From Chloroflexota bacterium (GTDB taxonomy: Bacteria > Chloroflexota > Dehalococcoidia > Dehalococcoidales > JAHJRU01), in the NCBI GenBank assembly GCA_018830745.1, contig JAHJRU010000256.1, positions 1-8,989 on the forward strand: a stretch of DNA of 8,989 nucleotides, written 5' to 3'. The translations under genes and the position numbers were made by a program. The notes under the pieces are model-generated. The model saw only the letters and a program-made list of their open reading frames with translations. It was not told the DNA's origin and searched no databases. Positions 1-7,399 of this stretch are shown here, piece by piece; the first letter of the stretch is position 1, and every line of letters begins with the position of its first letter.

Positions 1-381
1 ACTACCCAGGGAATCTACGAGATTGGCGGACCGGACGAGAATTCTCCGGTGGCTATTACCTCCAACTTCTCCCTCACCTACTTCATTATATCCGGTGAGA
101 TAGAGAACAGCCGCGTTCCCACCTGGCTCCTGGTCCAGGACACGGAAGGTCTATCGGTAATGACCGCCTGGGCAGCCGGCAAGTTTGTGGCTGACGCCAT
201 AGGGCCCTTTGTCAAGAAGTCCGGCATCGCTGATAAAGTAAAGCACCGCAAGCTCATAATCCCGGGGTTCCTCGCTTCGGAAAGCGGGGGTCTGGAAGAA
301 GAGTTGCCCGACTGGGAGATTCAGGTTGGCCCCAGAGAGGGAGCGCACATACCAGCCTATCTCAAAGCCTGGAAAGTTTAA
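1..381 (+). CDS. acsC: Acetyl-CoA decarbonylase/synthase gamma subunit (corrinoid iron-sulfur protein large subunit), C-terminal part
   Basis: This is the 3' end of a gene that starts before the window. The reading frame is open from base 1 (TTQGIYEIGG...) to the TAA at 379-381, giving 126 residues. It matches the C-terminal cobamide-binding domain of the large subunit of the corrinoid iron-sulfur protein (AcsC in bacteria, CdhE in archaea). The recognisable block is TSNFSLTYFIISGEIE, then RVPTWLLVQDTEGLSV and TAWAAGKF. The N-terminal Fe4S4 domain and TIM barrel must lie upstream. The family carries a methyl group on a corrinoid cobalt in the cytoplasm, taking it from methyl-H4folate through AcsE and giving it to acetyl-CoA synthase. 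acsE follows after 15 bases, which supports the call. A GTG at 49 opens a shorter in-frame reading, but homology continues upstream of it, so it is not the start. Confidence 0.9.
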   Translation, partial: TTQGIYEIGGPDENSPVAITSNFSLTYFIISGEIENSRVPTWLLVQDTEGLSVMTAWAAGKFVADAIGPFVKKSGIADKVKHRKLIIPGFLASESGGLEEELPDWEIQVGPREGAHIPAYLKAWKV

Positions 382-388
382 GGAGGAG
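381..388 (+). promoter_or_regulatory. Strong ribosome binding site for acsE
   Basis: AGGAGGAG begins on the last base of the acsC stop codon and lies 8 bases before the ATG at 397. It is an almost full anti-SD match. It fixes the acsE start and indicates tight translation within the same mRNA as acsC. Confidence 0.7.
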
Positions 389-396
389 AATAAAGA

Positions 397-1269
397 ATGA
401 TCCTTATCGGGGAAAATCTCAATATTATGTCCCAGACTCTTGGCCCGGCGATGAGAGGCAGAGACCCCGGCCCCGTTCAGGAGATGGCCAGAATGGAAAC
501 CGCAGCCGGTATTGATTACGTAGATTTAAACATAGGGCCCGCCCGCAAAGCCGGCGATGAAATGATGGCCTGGGTGGTTAATACCGTGCAAGAGGTTACC
601 GATAAACCACTGTCCCTGGACACTACCAACATAGTGGCTATGGAGGCAGGTTTAAAGGTTTACAAGGGCAACGCCCTGATTAATTCCATCTCTCCCGCCA
701 GGGCGGATGAAGAGATGCCCTTCGTGGGAAAATACCATGCCGACATGATTGGTCTGCTGTGGGGACTGGATGGAATGCCACGGGACGCCGATGAAAGGGC
801 TATGCTCACCATGGACCTGACGATGAAAGCCAACGCCATGGGCATACCGAACGAGAAAATATGGATTGACCCCATCGTCAGTCCCATCTCAGTGGAGATT
901 AATCAGGTAATAGCCTGTGTAGAATTCATGAGCATGCTTCAGGAAATCGCCCCCGGCTGCAAATCTACTATAGGCCTGTCCAATATCTCCAACGGCACCC
1001 CTACTGAGCTGAGACCACCCCTCAACCGGACCTATATGATAATGCTCATGAAGTACGGGCTTCATTCCGCCATTGTGGACGCCTTCGATGAGGAGCTGAT
1101 AAAAGTAGCCAGAGGTGAGATGCCGGAAATAGTAAGCCTGGTGCATCGCATGATGGACGGTGAGAAACCTGATTTCTCCACCCTGAGCCCCAAGGAACTG
1201 GAGTACGCCAAGACCGTCAGGGTTCTTACCGGCGCAGCTCTTTACTCACATTCATGGCTTGAAATATAA
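397..1269 (+). CDS. acsE: 5-methyltetrahydrofolate:corrinoid/iron-sulfur protein methyltransferase
   Basis: AcsE transfers the methyl group of 5-methyl-H4folate to the Co(I) corrinoid of the AcsC/AcsD protein, linking the methyl branch of the Wood-Ljungdahl pathway to acetyl-CoA synthase. The 290-residue product is one pterin-binding TIM barrel. From memory of the Moorella enzyme (about 262 residues), the key residues line up: D75 in LSLDTTN, N96 in ALINSIS, D158 in WIDPIVSP and N196 in GLSNIS, matching D75, N96, D160 and N199 there. The N-terminal MILIGENLNIM and the VDLNIGPA strand (residues 42-49) are also typical. The C-terminus is somewhat longer than in Moorella, with a linker rich in charged residues around 240-275. 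The start has an AGGAGGAG site. It sits 15 bases after acsC and 45 bases before metF, in an evident operon. Confidence 0.93.
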   Translation: MILIGENLNIMSQTLGPAMRGRDPGPVQEMARMETAAGIDYVDLNIGPARKAGDEMMAWVVNTVQEVTDKPLSLDTTNIVAMEAGLKVYKGNALINSISPARADEEMPFVGKYHADMIGLLWGLDGMPRDADERAMLTMDLTMKANAMGIPNEKIWIDPIVSPISVEINQVIACVEFMSMLQEIAPGCKSTIGLSNISNGTPTELRPPLNRTYMIMLMKYGLHSAIVDAFDEELIKVARGEMPEIVSLVHRMMDGEKPDFSTLSPKELEYAKTVRVLTGAALYSHSWLEI

Positions 1270-1314
1270 GCCTGGCTGGATAGGATAAACCACGCTAGAA
1301 GGAGTATAACAAGA

Positions 1315-2190
1315 ATGAGTCTTCAGCCGCTTTTCGAAGCGGGTAAGTTTGTTATTACCACTGAAGTTGGGCCACTAAAGGGAACAGACACCACCGAAAT
1401 CATAGAACTAGCCGAAATCCTGCAGGGAAAAGTAGATGCCGCCAACGTCACCGATCAGCAAAGCTCGGTGATGAGGCTGGGCTCGCTGGCTACCTGCCAC
1501 ATGTTGAAAGAACGGGGGCTGGACGTCGTCTTCCAGGTGACCTGCCGGGACAGAAATCGCATCGCCCTGCAGTCGGACCTGCTGAGTGCCTGGGTTCTCG
1601 GTATAGAGAATGTCCTGGCCCTCACCGGCGACCTGCCGGCTCTCGGTGACCACCCCCAGGCTAAACCGGTCTATGATTTGGATTCGGTGCAACTCCTGTA
1701 CACCATACAGAAATTGAACGAGGGCTTCGACCTTTCCGGGAATGAGCTCAAGGGCAAACCGGACCTTTTCGCCGGGGCGGTAGTCAATCCGGGGGCAGAT
1801 ACCGAGGCAGCTCTGGAGCTACAGCTGCTTAAGATGGAGAACAAGATTGCCGCCGGGGCTAAATTCTTCCAGACTCAGGCAATTTTTGAGCCCGCTCGTT
1901 TCGCCGAATTTATGAAGCGAGCCGAACAGTTCAAAGTCCCCGTCCTGGCCGGAGTAATCCCGCTGAAATCAGCTGGTATGGCGCGCTTTATGAACAAGAA
2001 TGTGTCCGGTGTATTCGTGCCTGACCAATTCATCGACCAGATGGTCGCCGCCGAGGATAAGGTTAAAACCGGACTGGAAATCACCGCTGTTCTGGTGAAA
2101 GAGCTAAAAGACATGTGCCAAGGTATACACATTATGGCTATCGGCTGGGAGAAGAAAGTGCCCACCATTCTGGAGATGGCTGGACTCTAA
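1315..2190 (+). CDS. metF: Methylenetetrahydrofolate reductase (MetF family)
   Basis: The protein (291 residues) is a single MTHFR TIM barrel that binds FAD and reduces 5,10-methylene-H4folate to 5-methyl-H4folate, the substrate of the AcsE encoded just upstream. Features I can see are the catalytic-type Glu17 in ITTEVGP, the VTCRDRNR block (residues 75-82), ALTGD with Asp106, and FFQTQ with Gln187. These correspond to E28, D120 and Q183 of the E. coli enzyme by motif. The AVVNPGAD and LAGVIPLKS strands are also family-like. AAGGAG at 1299-1304 sits 10 bases before the ATG. Many acetogens pair MetF with the zinc protein MetV; no metV is present in this window, so the electron-donating partner is unknown. 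The operon position argues for a catabolic or carbon-fixing role rather than only methionine synthesis; this is inference. Confidence 0.88.
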   Translation: MSLQPLFEAGKFVITTEVGPLKGTDTTEIIELAEILQGKVDAANVTDQQSSVMRLGSLATCHMLKERGLDVVFQVTCRDRNRIALQSDLLSAWVLGIENVLALTGDLPALGDHPQAKPVYDLDSVQLLYTIQKLNEGFDLSGNELKGKPDLFAGAVVNPGADTEAALELQLLKMENKIAAGAKFFQTQAIFEPARFAEFMKRAEQFKVPVLAGVIPLKSAGMARFMNKNVSGVFVPDQFIDQMVAAEDKVKTGLEITAVLVKELKDMCQGIHIMAIGWEKKVPTILEMAGL

Positions 2191-2208
2191 CGCCGGCTCA
2201 TCGGCAGT

Positions 2209-2886
2209 ATGAATCCCCTTTGTTTACCAATGGAAGAACCACTATTCGCCACCAACCAAACCGACCCTGAGGAATACGGCTACGGGCTGGCCTATAAGAT
2301 GGCCTACGAGATGCTGGCCAGGACGGATGATATTGAGCAGCTATGTCTCAGAACCGGGGCTCGCTCTCAGATAGTCGGCTCCCGCCAAGCCATCGTCCTT
2401 GATTATCTGAACCAGCCATATCAAATCATATTGCCCGACATCAAGATTTCATCTGCAGGCAGCGAGCAAGAGGTGCCGCTAAGGGACAAGATACTGATAC
2501 TGCATTATTTGACCCAGGCTAAAGGCACCCCCCTCAGCCATAACCTCATAGCTTATAAACAGCTGCCGGAGGGAGCCACCTACTACCCCACGTTTTACCA
2601 GAGGGCTATTAAACCCCTGGTAACCAATTTCGGCAGCCAGCCTCAGCTCCTGCTGGACATTGCCGCGAATCTGGGGGGAGTGAAAGCCGATTACGGCGAT
2701 ACCGCAGTGACCATCAGCGCCTTCAGCCGGGTACCGGTAACCATCATCCTGTGGCAGGGCGATGAAGAGCTACCCCCTGAAGGTAATATACTCCTTGACA
2801 GCACCATTTCGGATTACCTGACCACAGAAGATACCATTGTGCTCTGTGAAATCATTACCTGGAAGTTAGTCAAACTGCTGAAGTGA
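2209..2886 (+). CDS. DUF3786 domain-containing protein, function unknown
   Basis: The 225-residue product matches the DUF3786 pattern as I recall it: YGLAYKMAYEML near residues 24-36, KILILHYLTQAKGTPL (94-109), QLPEGATYYPTFYQRAIKPL (118-137), NLGG (154-157), VPVTIILWQGDEELPPEG (175-192) and YLTTED (203-208). No signal peptide or membrane segment is visible, so it is probably cytoplasmic. Some family members have an attached iron-sulfur domain; here there are only three scattered cysteines (C5, C46, C213) and no CxxC motif. It begins 18 bases after metF and is the last gene of this one-carbon operon, which suggests a role around the corrinoid/acetyl-CoA synthase system, but no activity can be assigned. 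The start is uncertain: neither the ATG at 2209 nor the ATG at 2230 has a clear ribosome binding site. Confidence 0.82.
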   Translation: MNPLCLPMEEPLFATNQTDPEEYGYGLAYKMAYEMLARTDDIEQLCLRTGARSQIVGSRQAIVLDYLNQPYQIILPDIKISSAGSEQEVPLRDKILILHYLTQAKGTPLSHNLIAYKQLPEGATYYPTFYQRAIKPLVTNFGSQPQLLLDIAANLGGVKADYGDTAVTISAFSRVPVTIILWQGDEELPPEGNILLDSTISDYLTTEDTIVLCEIITWKLVKLLK

Positions 2887-2915
2887 ACTTAAGATACTAC
2901 GACCGTTAATGGGAC

Positions 2916-2940
2916 TGGGATTACCCCCGTCGGTAACCCA
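2916..2940 (+). terminator. Imperfect hairpin after the one-carbon operon, possible terminator or processing site
   Basis: TGGG-(A)-TTACC pairs with GGTAA-CCCA around the six-base loop CCCGTC, giving nine pairs with one bulged A. It lies 30 bases after the DUF3786 stop codon. No T-run follows, so it is not a classic intrinsic terminator. An overlapping alternative stem, GTCGG (2929-2933) with CCGAC (2945-2949), is mutually exclusive with it. Confidence 0.35.
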
Positions 2941-2996
2941 ACTGCCGACCAATCACGCAAGTCTTAGTCCCGCCTTTCACCAAGCTCCTTGACTGT

Positions 2997-3009
2997 CCGG
3001 CACAGCCGG
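2997..3009. repeat. Short inverted repeat upstream of the rpsO promoter
   Basis: CCGGC-ACA-GCCGG is a five-base perfect inverted repeat that ends 5 bases before the -35 box at 3015. It could be a small operator or an RNA hairpin ending upstream transcription; there is no T-run. It may also be chance in a GC-rich stretch. Confidence 0.25.
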
Positions 3010-3014
3010 CGTAA

Positions 3015-3043
3015 TTTACAGCTAATAGGACATATGTTATAAT
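3015..3043 (+). promoter_or_regulatory. Sigma70-type promoter for the rpsO-pnp-dap operon
   Basis: The -35 box TTTACA (3015-3020; five of six consensus bases) is separated by exactly 17 bases from a perfect -10 box TATAAT (3038-3043). A TG one base upstream of the -10 (3035-3036) makes it an extended -10. Transcription should start near 3050, giving a leader of about 47 bases before rpsO. This is the best promoter in the window and fits the head of an operon that begins with a ribosomal protein. A weaker candidate -35 (TTGACT, 2989-2994) has only a poor -10 partner. Confidence 0.8.
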
Positions 3044-3096
3044 ATCTCTGTTTACGGCAGAATTTAAAATTAGGAAAACAGGGAGGGAGAGAGGTT

Positions 3097-3360
3097 TTGA
3101 ACAAGGCACAAAAACAGGAGACCATGAAAGAATATGCGCTGCATGAAGGCGACACCGGGTCATCCGAAGTCCAGGTAGCCGTGCTTACCGGCCGAATACG
3201 GCACCTTACGGGCCATATGGCAGCTAACCGGCACGATTACCACACACAGCGAGGCTTGCTCAAACTGGTGGGACGGCGGCGAAGGCTGTTGGCTTACCTG
3301 AACCAGGAAAACGTTAAGCGATACAAGGGCCTGATTTCCAGGCTTGGGCTACGCAAATAA
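3097..3360 (+). CDS. rpsO: 30S ribosomal protein S15
   Basis: S15 is a primary binder of the central domain of 16S rRNA (helices 20-22) and organises the platform of the small subunit. The 87-residue product matches the family closely in length and content: [19 protein letters not shown] at residues 16-34, the [20 protein letters not shown] region (36-55), the basic [10 protein letters not shown] (59-68) and the terminal LISRLGLRK. The start is TTG at 3097, preceded by a GGGAGGGAGAGAGG purine stretch. The next in-frame ATG (3124) would remove nine residues of the usual N-terminus, so TTG is preferred. It is the first gene after a strong promoter, with pnp 23 bases downstream. In other bacteria S15 represses its own mRNA; the short A/G-rich leader here shows no obvious pseudoknot or three-way junction. 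Confidence 0.96.
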   Translation: MNKAQKQETMKEYALHEGDTGSSEVQVAVLTGRIRHLTGHMAANRHDYHTQRGLLKLVGRRRRLLAYLNQENVKRYKGLISRLGLRK

Positions 3361-3371
3361 AAAAGGAGCAT

Positions 3372-3378
3372 GGAGGAG
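3372..3378 (+). promoter_or_regulatory. Ribosome binding site deciding the TTG start of pnp
   Basis: GGAGGAG at 3372-3378 (within GCATGGAGGAGTACCG) lies about five bases before the TTG at 3384. It overlaps an ATG at 3370 that opens a five-codon reading (MEEYR, stop 3385-3387), but that ATG has its own AAAGGAG only one or two bases away, too close for efficient initiation. The TTG at 3384 is therefore the better start for pnp. Confidence 0.55.
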
Positions 3379-3383
3379 TACCG

Positions 3384-5561
3384 TTGACATCTCAATCATT
3401 TGAACGTGAAGTAGGGGGCAGGAAGCTCATTATTGAAACCGGCAAGTTTGCTGGCCAGGCCAATGGGGCAGTGACCGTCAGCTATGGCGATTCAGTAGTG
3501 CTGGTTACCGCCTGTACCGACAAGAAACCGCGGGAAGGAATAGATTTCCTTCCTCTAACCATTGATTACGAAGAAAGGTTATACGCGGCGGGTAAGATTC
3601 CGGGGGGCTTCATCCGAAGAGAAGGACGCCCCAGCCAGGAAGCGACCTTGGCTGCCCGAATGACCGACCGCCCGTTGCGCCCGCTGCTGCCCAAGACCTG
3701 GCGCAATGAAATCCAGATAATAATTACCGTCTTATCCGTCGACCATGAAAACGACACTACCATCCTGGCCGTTATTGGAAGTTCAGCGGCACTAACCATC
3801 TCAGAAATACCGTTCGATGGCCCGGTAAGTGCATCCCGGGTAGGCTACATCGATGGCGAGTTAATACTAAATCCAACGCTGCTTCAGCTGGAAACCAGCC
3901 TGCTTGACCTGGTAGTGGTAAGCAAGGGCGATGAAATAGTCATGATAGAGGCCGGCGCTCAAGAGGTCTCAGAAGACATCGCCTGCCAGGCTATGCGCTT
4001 CGGCCATGAAGCCAACCAGGCCATTCTTGCCATGCAGGAAGAGCTTCACCAGGCCTGTGGTAAACCTAAACTGGAAGCGCCGGTAAGCAAGGTTAACCAG
4101 GAACTGGTTTCACAGGTCTCGTCAAGAGTTGAAGGTAGACTGGCGAAAACTTGGAAGTTTGCCGAAAAGCACGACCGGGAAGAAGCACTGAGCAACCTGG
4201 GGCAGGAACTTATTGAGACCATGGACGAATCATTTGACGAACAGGAAATACTGGCTGCTTTTGACAAGACACTCAGGGCCGAGTTAAGGTCTAATATCCT
4301 GGAAAAGGGACAGCGCATCGGAGGACGCTCACTTACAGAAGTCCGCCCTATAAGCTGTGAGGTAGGACTGCTGCCGCGCACTCATGGCACCGGGCTGTTT
4401 GTCCGGGGTCAAACCCAGGTACTAACTATTACTACGCTGGGCTCTGTCGGCAAGGCACAGAAACTTGACGGGCTGGGCCTGGACGAACCCAAATACTTCA
4501 TGCACCATTACAATTTCCCGCCCTACTCCTCGGGCGAAGTTAAACGTATCGGCACGGTCGGTCGCCGTGAAATCGGCCACGGTGCCCTGGCGGAGAAAGC
4601 CCTGATACCGGTACTTCCCAAGGATGAGGAGTTCCCTTACACCATCCGGCTGGTCTCCGAGGTATTAAGCTCCAGTGGCAGCACCTCCATGGCCAGTGCC
4701 TGCGCTTCAAGCCTCTCCCTGATGGACGCCGGCGTACCGATAAAGAGACACGTAGCCGGGATAGCCATGGGGCTGGTTACCGATGACCAGGGTAACTACG
4801 CCATTTTAACCGACATTGAGGGCATAGAGGATGCCTACGGAGATATGGACTTCAAAATAGCTGGTACGGCGGAGGGGATTACCGCCATGCAGTTGGATAC
4901 CAAGCTTAAAGGATTAACGCTTGAAATCCTGGAGAAGGCGATTCGTCAGGCCAAAGACGCCCGCCTGTTCATTCTCGACCGGATGCAGCAGACCATCAAC
5001 ACCAATCGTGGTGAACTCAGCCCCTTTGCGCCACGCGTATACCAGATAACCATTGACCAGGATAAAATCGGGGCAGTCATCGGTTCCGGCGGTAAAACCA
5101 TCAGAGCAATCATTGCCGAGACCAAAGCCTCCGTTGACATTGAAGATGATGGCACAGTGCGCATCGGCTCGGCTAATGAAGAAGATGCCCAGAAAGCCAT
5201 AAAGATGATTGAGAACCTGACCAAGGAAGTGGAGATTGGTGAGGTATACACCGGAAAAGTGGTTCGCCTGATGAACTTCGGCGCTTTTGTAGAAATTCTT
5301 CCCGGGAAAGACGGGCTGGTCCATATCAGCGAACTGGCTGACCACCACGTAGGCAAGGTCGAAGATGAAGTTCAGGTAGGTGATGTGGTTACGGTCAGGG
5401 TAATAAATATTGACCATATGGGCCGGATAAATCTGTCCCGACGGGCTGCTTCGGAAGACGCGACTCAGGAACCAAGGAGACAGGATTCACCAGCGCCAAA
5501 CCGTCGTTTCAACCAGCGTGATGAGGGCCCCTCCCGACCTTTCAGGAACAAGAGGTTTTAG
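3384..5561 (+). CDS. pnp: Polyribonucleotide nucleotidyltransferase (PNPase)
   Basis: PNPase is a trimeric cytoplasmic 3'-5' exoribonuclease that phosphorolyses RNA to nucleoside diphosphates and can add tails in reverse. The 725 residues are full length for the family. Domains in order are the first RNase PH core (about 10-225, with FIRREGRPSQEATLAARMTD), an all-helical linker, the second RNase PH core (about 320-545, with SSGSTSMASACASSLSLMDAG), a KH domain with loop GSGG at 567-570, an S1 domain from about 617 to 690, and a basic, disordered tail ending FRNKRF. The catalytic set is intact: ED(483)AYGDMD(489)FK(491) matches E. coli D486, D492 and K494. The start is TTG. Only 23 bases separate it from rpsO and no terminator is visible between them, so the two are probably co-transcribed. 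I see no long stem in the leader like the RNase III site used for pnp autoregulation in E. coli. Confidence 0.97.
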   Translation: MTSQSFEREVGGRKLIIETGKFAGQANGAVTVSYGDSVVLVTACTDKKPREGIDFLPLTIDYEERLYAAGKIPGGFIRREGRPSQEATLAARMTDRPLRPLLPKTWRNEIQIIITVLSVDHENDTTILAVIGSSAALTISEIPFDGPVSASRVGYIDGELILNPTLLQLETSLLDLVVVSKGDEIVMIEAGAQEVSEDIACQAMRFGHEANQAILAMQEELHQACGKPKLEAPVSKVNQELVSQVSSRVEGRLAKTWKFAEKHDREEALSNLGQELIETMDESFDEQEILAAFDKTLRAELRSNILEKGQRIGGRSLTEVRPISCEVGLLPRTHGTGLFVRGQTQVLTITTLGSVGKAQKLDGLGLDEPKYFMHHYNFPPYSSGEVKRIGTVGRREIGHGALAEKALIPVLPKDEEFPYTIRLVSEVLSSSGSTSMASACASSLSLMDAGVPIKRHVAGIAMGLVTDDQGNYAILTDIEGIEDAYGDMDFKIAGTAEGITAMQLDTKLKGLTLEILEKAIRQAKDARLFILDRMQQTINTNRGELSPFAPRVYQITIDQDKIGAVIGSGGKTIRAIIAETKASVDIEDDGTVRIGSANEEDAQKAIKMIENLTKEVEIGEVYTGKVVRLMNFGAFVEILPGKDGLVHISELADHHVGKVEDEVQVGDVVTVRVINIDHMGRINLSRRAASEDATQEPRRQDSPAPNRRFNQRDEGPSRPFRNKRF

Positions 5562-5563
5562 TA

Positions 5564-6358
5564 ATGAAGCCAATAAAGGTGGTCGTTCGCGGGGCATTTG
5601 GCCGGATGGGACGAGAGATGGTTAATGCCCTATGCCGTGAAACCGGGATACAGCTGGTTGGCGCTGTAGAAATCCAGGTTAGCGAGGACTCGCTGGCACT
5701 GCCTGATGCATCAGGAACCATTCCGCTATCATCAGATTTAAACTCTATTCTCACCAGATGTCAGCCTGATGTTATGGTGGACTTCACCCTTGCCCCGGCC
5801 ATCATGCCGGCAGTACGGATAGCCACAGAAAAGGGTGTCAACCTGGTAATCGGCACCACCGGCTTGACCTCCGAAGACCTGGCGGAAATCGACCGTCTAG
5901 CGAAGGCTTACCAGGTGGGAGCAGTGGTAGCACCTAACTTCACCACCGGCGCTGTTTTAATGATTCACCTGGCTAAAATAGCCGCCAGGTATTTTGATTA
6001 TGCGGAGATTATCGAGCTGCATCACCATATGAAAGCGGATGCGCCTTCGGGAACTGCCCTGTCCACCGCCAGGGCTATGGTTCAGGCCAGAGGCAAACCA
6101 TTTCAGTCCCCACAGCAAAAGGCGGAAGAACTGCCCAGCCGCGGAGAAAAGGTTGACGGTATTACACTACACAGCGTACGCCTGCCCGGTCTCATGGCAC
6201 ACCAGGAGGTGCTCCTGGGAGGACCGGGCCAAACTTTGAGCATACGCCATGATACCATTGGCCGGGAATGCTATATGCCGGGTGTTATCCTCGCCATTAA
6301 GGAAGTTGTCAACCGCAAAGGGCTGGTTTACGGCCTTGATACCTTACTCGATTTATAG
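5564..6358 (+). CDS. dapB: 4-hydroxy-tetrahydrodipicolinate reductase
   Basis: DapB reduces the product of DapA to tetrahydrodipicolinate with NAD(P)H, on the way to diaminopimelate and lysine. The 264-residue product has the nucleotide-binding GAFGRMG (residues 10-16), GTTG (97-100), APNFTTGA (123-130), and the catalytic/substrate block ELHHHMKADAPSGTA (151-165), in which H153 and K157 correspond to E. coli H159 and K163. The acidic residue after the second strand (E36 in GAVEIQ) is not followed by a basic residue, which suggests NADH may be used as readily as NADPH; this is inference. The ATG lies two bases after the pnp stop (TAGTAATG), with AGAGG at 5551-5555 inside the pnp coding end as its ribosome binding site, so translation is likely coupled to pnp. 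asd follows after nine bases. Confidence 0.95.
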   Translation: MKPIKVVVRGAFGRMGREMVNALCRETGIQLVGAVEIQVSEDSLALPDASGTIPLSSDLNSILTRCQPDVMVDFTLAPAIMPAVRIATEKGVNLVIGTTGLTSEDLAEIDRLAKAYQVGAVVAPNFTTGAVLMIHLAKIAARYFDYAEIIELHHHMKADAPSGTALSTARAMVQARGKPFQSPQQKAEELPSRGEKVDGITLHSVRLPGLMAHQEVLLGGPGQTLSIRHDTIGRECYMPGVILAIKEVVNRKGLVYGLDTLLDL

Positions 6359-6367
6359 GAGACAGCC

Positions 6368-7399
6368 ATGACAGGCTACAAAGTGGCTATCGTTGGTGCT
6401 ACCGGGCTGGTAGGTCGAGAGTTTATCAAAACTCTGAAACAACGCAACTTCCCGGCAGCTTCGATTCAGCTTTTTGCCTCTGACCGCTCGGCCGGGAGAA
6501 AACTGGCCGTGGGCAACGATGAGGTCGAGGTCAAGGAGACTACAGTTGAATCCTTTGAAGCAATAGACATCGCGCTCTTTTCGGCCGGGGCAGAAGTTAG
6601 CCGCCACTTTTCACCTATAGCGGCCCAATCTGGAGCCGTAGTTATCGATAATAGCTCTGCCTTTAGGCAGGTACCAACCGTACCTCTGGTAGTACCGGAG
6701 GTAAATCCGGAGGACATCAAGCGGCATAAGGGAATTATCGCCAATCCAAACTGCTCCACTATCCAGATGGTAATGGCACTGTACCCGCTGCACAAGGTTA
6801 ATCCCATCAAACGGATTATTGTTGATACCTACCAGGCGGTATCAGGGACGGGGTCTGCGGCTGTAGAGGAACTATTAACCCAGATAAAACAGGTGCTGGA
6901 TGGACAAACCACCGTGCCCCATGTCTATCCTCACCAGATAGCCTTCAACATGCTGCCGGAAATCGACGTATTTCTGGACAACGGCTACACCAAAGAAGAG
7001 TGGAAGATGATGGAGGAAACCAGAAAAATAATGCATGCGGATGATATGGCTATTTCGGCTACCTGCGTACGAGTGCCGGTGCTTACGGGACATAGTGAGG
7101 CCGTGCACGTTGAATTCTCCCACCCTATATCCCCCGACGATGCCTACCGCATCCTCAGCCAGGCACCGGGGATAAAAGTGCTGGATGACCCCACCATCAG
7201 TCTCTACCCCCAACCATGGTCAGCGGCTGGTACTGACGAAGTATTTGTCGGCCGTATCCGCCAGGATGTTTCCAGCAAGAACGCCCTGGCCATGTGGATT
7301 GTGGCCGATAATCTACGCAAGGGAGCCGCTCTCAACGCCGTCCAGATTGCCGAAGAAATAATCAAAAGAAACTGGTTACATCCGGAGACCAAAGAATGA
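6368..7399 (+). CDS. asd: Aspartate-semialdehyde dehydrogenase
   Basis: Asd reduces aspartyl-4-phosphate to aspartate 4-semialdehyde with NADPH, supplying the branch point to lysine/diaminopimelate, threonine and methionine. The 343-residue product has the N-terminal nucleotide motif GATGLVG (10-16), the IDNSSAFR segment (93-100), the active-site cysteine C129 in NPNCSTIQMV, the IVDTYQAVSGTGSAA loop (151-165), and the substrate-binding R235 and catalytic-type H242 in CVRVPVLTGHSEAV. The C-terminal DNLRKGAALNAVQIAE is typical. The length fits the bacterial family without insertions or truncation. AGGAGA overlaps the dapB stop codon and lies five bases before the ATG. Its last four bases (ATGA) overlap the dapA start, implying translational coupling to the enzyme that consumes its product. 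Confidence 0.96.
   Translation: MTGYKVAIVGATGLVGREFIKTLKQRNFPAASIQLFASDRSAGRKLAVGNDEVEVKETTVESFEAIDIALFSAGAEVSRHFSPIAAQSGAVVIDNSSAFRQVPTVPLVVPEVNPEDIKRHKGIIANPNCSTIQMVMALYPLHKVNPIKRIIVDTYQAVSGTGSAAVEELLTQIKQVLDGQTTVPHVYPHQIAFNMLPEIDVFLDNGYTKEEWKMMEETRKIMHADDMAISATCVRVPVLTGHSEAVHVEFSHPISPDDAYRILSQAPGIKVLDDPTISLYPQPWSAAGTDEVFVGRIRQDVSSKNALAMWIVADNLRKGAALNAVQIAEEIIKRNWLHPETKE

Noticed and set aside
2989..3017. Second promoter TTGACT with a 17-base spacer to TAATTT
   Set aside because: The -10 matches only three of six bases, and the near-perfect promoter 26 bases downstream explains rpsO expression better.
3044..3096. S15-binding autoregulatory RNA in the rpsO leader
   Set aside because: The leader is about 47 bases, A/G-rich and shows no clear stems, so neither the pseudoknot nor the three-way-junction type is supported by eye.
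3370..3387. Mini-ORF MEEYR before pnp whose stop overlaps the TTG start
   Set aside because: Its possible Shine-Dalgarno is only one or two bases from the ATG; the sequence is better explained as the ribosome binding site of pnp.
4914..5417. Long open frame on the minus strand inside pnp
   Set aside because: It is antisense to conserved PNPase catalytic, KH and S1 regions and its translation shows no family motif; it is a shadow of the real gene.
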